Below the pieces are notes generated by a model, which was not told the origin of the DNA, made no database searches, and saw nothing but the letters and a program-made list of their open reading frames with translations. From DAOTUL01 sp034437435 (GTDB taxonomy: Bacteria; Chloroflexota; Anaerolineae; Aggregatilineales; Phototrophicaceae), in NCBI GenBank assembly GCA_964417785.1, contig CAYQJO010000020.1, forward strand, positions 1 through 31,274: a stretch of 31,274 nucleotides of DNA, in the 5' to 3' direction. The first letter of the stretch is position 1. Each line of letters starts with the position of its first letter. Shown one piece after another: positions 25,412-31,274 of this stretch. The translations under genes were made by a program, and so were the position numbers.

Positions 25412-25714
25412 ATGGTTGGAACCGAAGCCTACATTGTATTGAGCGCAGTGCTGTTCATTCTGGGTACGATGGGTGTGCTGCTGCGCCGTAACGCGATTCT
25501 GGTGTTCATGTCGGTCGAACTGATGCTGAATTCGGCCAACCTCGCACTGGTGGCATTTGCCCAACAGTGGGGTTCGATGGACGGGCAGATATTCGTCTTT
25601 TTCGTGATTACGGTGGCGGCGGCGGAAGTTGCCGTCGGGCTGGCGCTGATCGTTGCCATTTTCCGCAGCCGCCGGAGCATCAACATCGATGAGCTTCACC
25701 TCATGGAAGGTTAG
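25412..25714 (+). CDS. nuoK: NADH-quinone oxidoreductase subunit K
   Basis: NuoK (100 residues) is a three-helix subunit related to MnhC of Mrp antiporters. It has the two intramembrane glutamates of the family, seen in MSVELMLNSANLALVAF and in ITVAAAEVAVGLALIVAIFR. The ATG is 4 bases after the nuoJ stop. Length and helix pattern are normal, so the NuoJ insert is not compensated by changes here. Confidence 0.96.
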   Translation: MVGTEAYIVLSAVLFILGTMGVLLRRNAILVFMSVELMLNSANLALVAFAQQWGSMDGQIFVFFVITVAAAEVAVGLALIVAIFRSRRSINIDELHLMEG

Positions 25715-25720
25715 CAGACG

Positions 25721-28078
25721 ATGGAAACTCTCGCACAACTGGCCCCACTGCTGATTTTTATCCCGGCGATTGGGGCGCTGATTAACTTCTTCTGGGGTCA
25801 TTCCCTGGGAGAGCGCACATCGGCCCTGATTGGCTCGATGGCGGCAGCGATGACCTTCCTGGTTGCGCTGGCGTTGTTCGCCTATCTGGGCAACAACAAC
25901 TACGAAGCCGCGATTATTGATTTTCCCTTCTTCGATACGTGGATACGCATTGATTCGATCAATCTGGAATTCGCATGGCAGCAGCGTGTCGATACCCTGA
26001 GTGTGACGATGATGCTCTTCGTCAGCTTCGTTGGTACGTTGATCCATATCTATGCCGCCGGATATATGCACGGTGATCCACGTTTCGCCCGCTTCTTTGG
26101 TTATCTCAACATGTTTTTATTTTTCATGTTGATTCTGGTCTCCGGCAACAACTTCTTGATGATGTTCGTCGGCTGGGAAGGTGTGGGCCTCTGTTCTTAT
26201 CTGCTTATTGGCTTCTGGTGGGATAAACCCAAAGGTGTAGGCTGGAAGAACGGCAACGCTGCCCGCAAGGCGTTTATCGTCAACCGTATCGGTGACTTCG
26301 GCGTCTTGATGGCGATGTTCCTGATCTTCTGGACCTTCGGCACGCTGGACTTCTACAAGCCGGGCGAGATCACCAATCCAACCGCCGGTATGCATCACGG
26401 CGAAGAAGCCGAACACAGTGAAGAAACTGGTGCCGTCGCTGAAGAGGGCGAACACGGCGAAAATGAAGAACATGGTAGCGCTGTTGCTGCGTTTCTGACG
26501 CCGGAGAATGCTGAACCTCACCAACTGGGTATCTTCGGCCAGACGCAGCAGCTTGTGAATCTGCAAAAGGCCACCGATGAAGACATCGAGATCGACCTGG
26601 GCAACTTCACGCTGAACCTGGAAACGCTGCTTGTTTTGATTACGATGTTCCTGCTGCTGGGTGCGACGGGTAAATCGGCACAGATACCGCTGTTTGTCTG
26701 GCTGCCGGACGCGATGGCTGGCCCGACGCCGGTCAGCGCTCTCATCCACGCCGCCACGATGGTCACGGCGGGTGTGTATATGATGGTGCGTTCAAATGTA
26801 CTGTTCTACAACGCCGAATTGACCTCTCTGATCGTCACGATTGTGGGAGCCGGTACAGCGATTGTGGCCGGGTTTATCGCCATCGCTCAGTTCGACATCA
26901 AGCGCGTGCTGGCCTACAGTACCGTCAGCCAGTTGGGGTTCATGGTGGCAGCGGTGGGTGTCGGTGCTTATCCGGCGGCGATTTTCCACATGGTTACGCA
27001 CGCTTTCTTCAAGGCGCTGTTGTTTCTGGGCAGTGGTTCGGTTATTCACGGTGTCGAGCATGGTCACCATCATGTGCATCATCATGGACACGATGACGAT
27101 CACCACGAAGAGGAATTTGACCCGCAGGATATGCGCAACATGGGCGGCCTGCGTAAAAAGATGCCTATCACCTACTGGACCTATGTGATTGCCACGCTGG
27201 CGCTGGCCGGTATCTTCCCCTTTGCCGGGTTCTGGTCCAAAGACGAGATTCTGGCGGATGCGTGGCAGGTCGGTTTCCAGGACGGCGAACTGCGTGGGTA
27301 TATCGCCCTGCTGGTGCTGCTGCCAGCGGCGGCCATGACCGCTTTCTACATGTGGCGGCAGGTGGCGATGGTCTTCCACGGCCAACCGCGCACCGATGCG
27401 GCGGATCACGCCAGTGAGAGTGTGCCGTCCATGACGATTCCGTTGATGGTGCTGGCGTTCTTCAGCGTGTTTATCGGCTTCATCAACACGCCGTCCAACA
27501 TTTTCTTCTTCAGCGATTTCTTCGGTGAGCATCACCTGGGGAACTGGCTGGAGTACAGCATCGTCAATTTCCACCTGCCACCTTTCAACCTGCTGATCGC
27601 GCTGACCGCGCTGGCGTTGGGTCTGGGCGCGATTGTGCTGGCCGGACGGATTTACGGTAATAACCGGGCCATCAACGCCGAAGGTAAGGACCCCCTGCAA
27701 GCCGATCCGAGCATCAGCACGGCCTGGGCCTTTGCCAATGGCCGCCTCTACTGGGATGAGTTTTACTACACCTTTGTGGAGCGTCCCTTCAACTGGCTGG
27801 CGGATTTCCTGGCGAACATTATCGACTGGATGTTCTTGCACGACTACTTCCACAACTCTGTGCTGTATCGCGGCTATAAGTCCCTGGGTGAACTGCTGGC
27901 GCAGCCCTTCGACCTGGGACTGATCGATGGCGTGGTCAACGGGATTGGCCGGGTGGTCCAGCAGATGAGCGTTGTGATGCGCCGGGTACAAACCGGCTAC
28001 GTGCGCACATATGCGGTGGCCTTCCTGCTGGGGGTTGTGACCGTCGTTGTTTTGATGTTACTGCCGCTGATTGACTAA
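25721..28078 (+). CDS. nuoL: NADH-quinone oxidoreductase subunit L with His/Glu-rich loops
   Basis: NuoL (785 residues) is the distal antiporter-like ion-pumping subunit with the long lateral helix at its C-terminus. Signatures include NFLMMFVGWEGVGLCSYLLIGFW, FVWLPDAMAGPTPVSALIHAATMVTAGVYM and KRVLAYSTVSQLGFM. It is longer than the roughly 610-residue E. coli protein. Two soluble loops are enlarged: one at about 224-272, rich in Glu and His, and one at about 443-467 with a dense His/Asp run just before the conserved DPQDMRNMGGLRKKMP. The second His-rich loop could bind metal, but none is demonstrated. The start is 6 bases after the nuoK stop. Confidence 0.96.
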   Translation: METLAQLAPLLIFIPAIGALINFFWGHSLGERTSALIGSMAAAMTFLVALALFAYLGNNNYEAAIIDFPFFDTWIRIDSINLEFAWQQRVDTLSVTMMLFVSFVGTLIHIYAAGYMHGDPRFARFFGYLNMFLFFMLILVSGNNFLMMFVGWEGVGLCSYLLIGFWWDKPKGVGWKNGNAARKAFIVNRIGDFGVLMAMFLIFWTFGTLDFYKPGEITNPTAGMHHGEEAEHSEETGAVAEEGEHGENEEHGSAVAAFLTPENAEPHQLGIFGQTQQLVNLQKATDEDIEIDLGNFTLNLETLLVLITMFLLLGATGKSAQIPLFVWLPDAMAGPTPVSALIHAATMVTAGVYMMVRSNVLFYNAELTSLIVTIVGAGTAIVAGFIAIAQFDIKRVLAYSTVSQLGFMVAAVGVGAYPAAIFHMVTHAFFKALLFLGSGSVIHGVEHGHHHVHHHGHDDDHHEEEFDPQDMRNMGGLRKKMPITYWTYVIATLALAGIFPFAGFWSKDEILADAWQVGFQDGELRGYIALLVLLPAAAMTAFYMWRQVAMVFHGQPRTDAADHASESVPSMTIPLMVLAFFSVFIGFINTPSNIFFFSDFFGEHHLGNWLEYSIVNFHLPPFNLLIALTALALGLGAIVLAGRIYGNNRAINAEGKDPLQADPSISTAWAFANGRLYWDEFYYTFVERPFNWLADFLANIIDWMFLHDYFHNSVLYRGYKSLGELLAQPFDLGLIDGVVNGIGRVVQQMSVVMRRVQTGYVRTYAVAFLLGVVTVVVLMLLPLID

Positions 28079-28096
28079 ATTAGGAGCGCAAAAGCT

Positions 28097-29659
28097 ATGG
28101 ATGCAGTGAGTTCTAGTCTGTCACTCACCACGGTCACGCTGTTTTTGCCGATGGTCGGGTTGACGATCCTACTCTTTTTGAACGAAGAGCGCCAGAAGGA
28201 CGCCATTAAGTGGACGGCCTTCGGTTTCAGTGTCGCCACCTTCGTCTTCTCGTTGTTGATGGCGTTCCAATTCGACAACAGCGAACCCGGTTTGCAATTG
28301 ACGCAGCGCGTGGACTGGCTGCCGACGTTGGGGAGCAGTTACTACGTTGGTGTGGATGGCCTCAGCCTGCTGTTGGTGCTGCTGACGACGGTGATTATGC
28401 CTGTCGCCATCCTGAGTTCGTTCGGTGCGGGCGTCATCGAGGAACGAGGACGCTCCAAGCTTTATTATGGCTTTATGATGCTGCTCGAATGGGCGATGCT
28501 CGGCGTGTTCGTGGCCCAGGACCTCATCCTGTTTTACATCTTCTGGGAGATCACGCTGGTGCCGATGTATTTCCTCATCGGCATCTGGGGCGCGGAGCAG
28601 CGTGTCTACGCGGCGGTCAAGTTTTTCTTATATACAATGGCTGGCTCGATCCTGATGCTGCTGGCGCTGCTGTATGTCGGCAATGCCGCCGGGACCTTCG
28701 CTGTGCCGGATATTATCGCGATGGTCCAGAGCGGCGAACTGAATTTCGTCATGGACGGCATCTTCAGCGAACAGTCGTATCTGTTCCTGGGCTTCTTGAT
28801 CGCCTTCGCCATCAAAGTGCCGGTATGGCCGCTGCATAGCTGGCTGCCGGACGCGCACGTTCAGGCTCCCACCGCCGGTTCGGTCATCCTGGCCGGTGTG
28901 CTGCTAAAGATGGGGACTTACGGTATGGTGCGCTTCAATCTGCCCATGTTCCCGGAGGCGACGGTTGATTGGGCTCCAATTATGGCGGGGCTGGGTGTAA
29001 TCGGCATCATCTACGGCGCGTGGGTCAGCTACGCACAAACGGACATCAAGAAACTGGTCGCGTATTCCTCGGTTAGCCATCTCGGCTTTGTGATTCTCGG
29101 TATCTTCTCGCTGACCTCCGCCGGTATCCAGGGTGCGACGCTCCAGATGGTCAATCATGGCATCAGCACCGGTGGTTTATTCTTGATCGTCGGTATGCTT
29201 TACGAACGGCGGCACACCAAAGCGATGGCCGACTACGGTGGCATCTGGAAAGCCATGCCGCTGCTTGGTGGCATAACGCTGATAGTCTCGCTCAGCAGCA
29301 TGGGTCTGCCCGGTCTCAATGGTTTCATCGGTGAGTTCACAATTTTGATGGGCGCACTCGGCAGCGAAGTCCTCGGTTTCTTCTTCGCCATGTTCGGTAC
29401 GCTCGGTGTCATCATGGCTGCCGTCTATATTCTGTACATGTTCCAGCGCGTCTTCATGGGTGAACTGGATAATCCGAAAAACCAGAATCTCCCGCAGATG
29501 AATTGGCGCGAGGTGGCGGTGATGGTGCCGATTCTGCTGCTGATTTTCTGGATTGGTGTGCAGCCAGGCGCGTGGTTTGAGGTGATGGACGCCTCCACCG
29601 CCGATCTGCTGGCCGGTATCGCTGAGAGAGCACCCGAAATCGTGGCCCAAATACGGTAA
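28097..29659 (+). CDS. nuoM: NADH-quinone oxidoreductase subunit M
   Basis: NuoM (520 residues) is the middle antiporter-like pump subunit. Characteristic segments are FYIFWEITLVPMYFLIGIWG (with the conserved membrane Glu), KVPVWPLHSWLPDAHVQAPT, GSVILAGVLLKMGTYGMVRF and KKLVAYSSVSHLGF. Fourteen or so membrane helices are expected and the hydrophobic pattern agrees. TTAGGAG lies upstream of the ATG. Length is normal for the family, with no large inserts. Confidence 0.96.
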   Translation: MDAVSSSLSLTTVTLFLPMVGLTILLFLNEERQKDAIKWTAFGFSVATFVFSLLMAFQFDNSEPGLQLTQRVDWLPTLGSSYYVGVDGLSLLLVLLTTVIMPVAILSSFGAGVIEERGRSKLYYGFMMLLEWAMLGVFVAQDLILFYIFWEITLVPMYFLIGIWGAEQRVYAAVKFFLYTMAGSILMLLALLYVGNAAGTFAVPDIIAMVQSGELNFVMDGIFSEQSYLFLGFLIAFAIKVPVWPLHSWLPDAHVQAPTAGSVILAGVLLKMGTYGMVRFNLPMFPEATVDWAPIMAGLGVIGIIYGAWVSYAQTDIKKLVAYSSVSHLGFVILGIFSLTSAGIQGATLQMVNHGISTGGLFLIVGMLYERRHTKAMADYGGIWKAMPLLGGITLIVSLSSMGLPGLNGFIGEFTILMGALGSEVLGFFFAMFGTLGVIMAAVYILYMFQRVFMGELDNPKNQNLPQMNWREVAVMVPILLLIFWIGVQPGAWFEVMDASTADLLAGIAERAPEIVAQIR

Positions 29660-29669
29660 GGACACAGGG

Positions 29670-31166
29670 ATGTTTCAAGAAGTACCGAGTTTCGCAGAAC
29701 TGAACCTGGAACTGGCCCTGCCAGCGCTTTTCCTGTCGTTGTTTGCGACGGTGCTGCTGGTAGCGGACCTGTTCATCCGGCGTAAAGCGTATACGGCGCT
29801 GCTGACAGTGGTTGGGCTGGTGGTGACCCTGGTGCTGACGTTGTTCGTCTTCACCGCGCAAGATACGGCTATGGGCGGTATGTTCATCGCCGACGAGTTC
29901 ACCGGGTTCATCAACCTGACGGCGGTCACGGCGGCGGTGATTACGGTCATGCTCAGCTTTGACTACATGCCGCGCACCAATATCCGCCAGAGCGAGTTTT
30001 ACACGCTGCTGCTGTTCTCGACCGCCGGGATTATGTTCATGGCGAGTGCCAACAACCTGATCGTGATCTTCATCGGTCTGGAACTGCTCAGTATTCCGTT
30101 GTACGTCATGGCTGCCATACGCTACAACGACACCAAAGCCGAGGAAAGCGGTATGAAATACTTCATCCTCGGTGCCTTTGCCAGTGCTTTTTTTGTATAC
30201 GGTGCGGCGCTTGTCTATGGTGCGACCGGTTCGACTCAACTCCCTGACATCTTCTCCGCCATCGAGACTATCGGTGATGGGGCGGAGGTGTACTATCTGG
30301 TCATCGGTACGGGCCTGATTGTGGTTGGATTGGGTTTCAAAGTCGCGGCGGTACCGTTCCATATGTGGACGCCCGATGTGTATGAGGGTGCGCCGACTCC
30401 GGTGACGGCTTTTATGAGTGTGGGCGCGAAGGCCGGTGGCTTTGCCGCGCTGCTGCGCGTGATGACACTGGCGCTGCCGGCGTTTATGATTGACGCCGGT
30501 GATACAGTCACGGCATGGCAGACGACGGTGGCGGTGCTTGCCGGGTTGACGATGATCCTGGGTAATATCGTCGCTATTGCCCAGACCAACGTCAAGCGTC
30601 TGCTGGCGTATTCGTCAATTGCCCACGCCGGATATATCCTGATCGCGGTGGCCGCTGCCGGGACTGCCGGTGTCGCAGCCGATGCCACGCGGGGGGCGTT
30701 GATCTATCTGCTGGCCTACACCTTCACCAATCTGGGTGCTTTTGCTGTTGCTATCGCCATCGAGCGTAATGATGGCACCGGTACTGATCTGGATGACTTC
30801 ATCGGTCTGTCGCGCAGCAAGCCTCTGCTGGCGCTGATGATGGCCGTGTTCATGTTGAGCCTGACCGGCATTCCACTGACGGCGGGCTTTACCGGCAAGT
30901 GGCTGGTGTTCCAGTCCGCCATGCAGGCTGATCTGGTACTGCTGGCCGTGATCGGTGTGCTGACCAGTGTCGTCAGCGCGTTCTACTATGTGCGGATTAT
31001 CGTCAATATGTATCTGCGTGATGGTGAGGGTGACGAGGCCGCCGGTGCGACCACGCTGGTCGGATGGGCGACGATGATAGCCTTCTCCGGTACACTGCTG
31101 CTGGGCATCTTCCCGGACCTGGCGGTGAGCCTGCTGGATACGATGACCATTGCGGTGATTCCGTAA
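29670..31166 (+). CDS. nuoN: NADH-quinone oxidoreductase subunit N
   Basis: NuoN (498 residues) is the antiporter-like pump subunit nearest NuoK. Signatures are FIGLELLSIPLYVMAAIRYND (conserved Glu), KYFILGAFASAFFVYGAALVYG, FKVAAVPFHMWTPDVYEGAPTPVTAFMSVG and NVKRLLAYSSIAHAGYI. Length is normal. It is the last gene of the operon; an intrinsic terminator follows 43 bases after the stop. Confidence 0.96.
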   Translation: MFQEVPSFAELNLELALPALFLSLFATVLLVADLFIRRKAYTALLTVVGLVVTLVLTLFVFTAQDTAMGGMFIADEFTGFINLTAVTAAVITVMLSFDYMPRTNIRQSEFYTLLLFSTAGIMFMASANNLIVIFIGLELLSIPLYVMAAIRYNDTKAEESGMKYFILGAFASAFFVYGAALVYGATGSTQLPDIFSAIETIGDGAEVYYLVIGTGLIVVGLGFKVAAVPFHMWTPDVYEGAPTPVTAFMSVGAKAGGFAALLRVMTLALPAFMIDAGDTVTAWQTTVAVLAGLTMILGNIVAIAQTNVKRLLAYSSIAHAGYILIAVAAAGTAGVAADATRGALIYLLAYTFTNLGAFAVAIAIERNDGTGTDLDDFIGLSRSKPLLALMMAVFMLSLTGIPLTAGFTGKWLVFQSAMQADLVLLAVIGVLTSVVSAFYYVRIIVNMYLRDGEGDEAAGATTLVGWATMIAFSGTLLLGIFPDLAVSLLDTMTIAVIP

Positions 31167-31209
31167 GAGTCAGGGTGGACGTGACACGCCGTCTGCATCA
31201 ATCGTAAAC

Positions 31210-31248
31210 ACAAAAAAGAGGACACAAACCTTGTGTCCTCTTTTTTGT
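31210..31248. terminator. Strong intrinsic terminator of the nuo operon
   Basis: A perfect inverted repeat: an A-run plus GAGGACACAA (31210-31227), the loop ACC, and TTGTGTCCTC plus a T-run (31231-31248). The stem is 18 pairs, including the A/T ends, with six T after the GC-rich part. It has an A-tract on one side and a T-tract on the other, so it can terminate in both directions. Nothing else is recognised in the last 26 bases. Confidence 0.93.
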
Positions 31249-31274
31249 ATAGATTGTTCCATACGACAATGTTA

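Noticed and set aside
26792..27991. 399-codon minus-strand frame opposite nuoL
   Set aside because: Its His/Gln/Arg-rich sequence is the complement of hydrophobic nuoL codons, and no domain is seen.

Overview
The window carries housekeeping and respiratory genes of a bacterium that is probably a member of the Chloroflexota (Anaerolineae-like). This assignment is an inference from a fused glycyl-tRNA synthetase, a DnaG zinc finger with a C-YGA-C knuckle, an inserted segment in sigma-70 region 3, abundant hybrid kinases, and remnants that look like RHS and DUF4058 proteins. A run of exactly 100 N marks it as a scaffolded draft assembly, probably a metagenome-assembled genome.

Layout. Positions 1-286 hold the edge of an RHS/YD-repeat reading frame on the minus strand. 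At 400-3414 is a single-chain glycyl-tRNA synthetase (alpha plus beta), followed by what looks like a decapitated DUF4058 gene. A secreted M1-type metallopeptidase (minus) and the dnaG-rpoD pair (plus) diverge from a compact 111-bp region with face-to-face promoters. rpoD runs convergently into a translationally coupled two-gene signalling cassette (minus): a PAS-PAS hybrid histidine kinase followed by a receiver-kinase protein. A Nudix-GNAT fusion with an N-terminal zinc ribbon and an alpha/beta hydrolase follow on the plus strand.

From 14256 to 31248 the window is one complete complex I (NADH:quinone oxidoreductase) locus in the order nuoA-B-C-D-E-F-(TPR gene)-G-H-I-J-K-L-M-N. It is bounded by a recognisable promoter and a strong intrinsic terminator. 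All 14 subunits are present, including the NADH-input module nuoEFG, so the enzyme should oxidise NADH and pump ions. Three things depart from the textbook operon. A small TPR gene sits between nuoF and nuoG. A structured leader before nuoI contains an anti-Shine-Dalgarno sequence. A terminator-like hairpin overlaps a second promoter before nuoJ, and that promoter shares the 9-mer TTATGCTAA with the nuoA promoter.

The most unusual item is nuoJ. Between its fourth and fifth membrane helices it carries an insert of about 270 residues, placed outside the membrane by charge, that includes two DUF4397-like units. The gene is split by the 100-N gap, but the 55 bases before the gap are repeated exactly after it. 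Collapsing the duplicate restores one open frame of 462 residues, so the gap is an assembly artefact. No CRISPR array, tRNA, rRNA, insertion sequence or phage gene was recognised, and no gene-free stretch exceeds about 120 bases.
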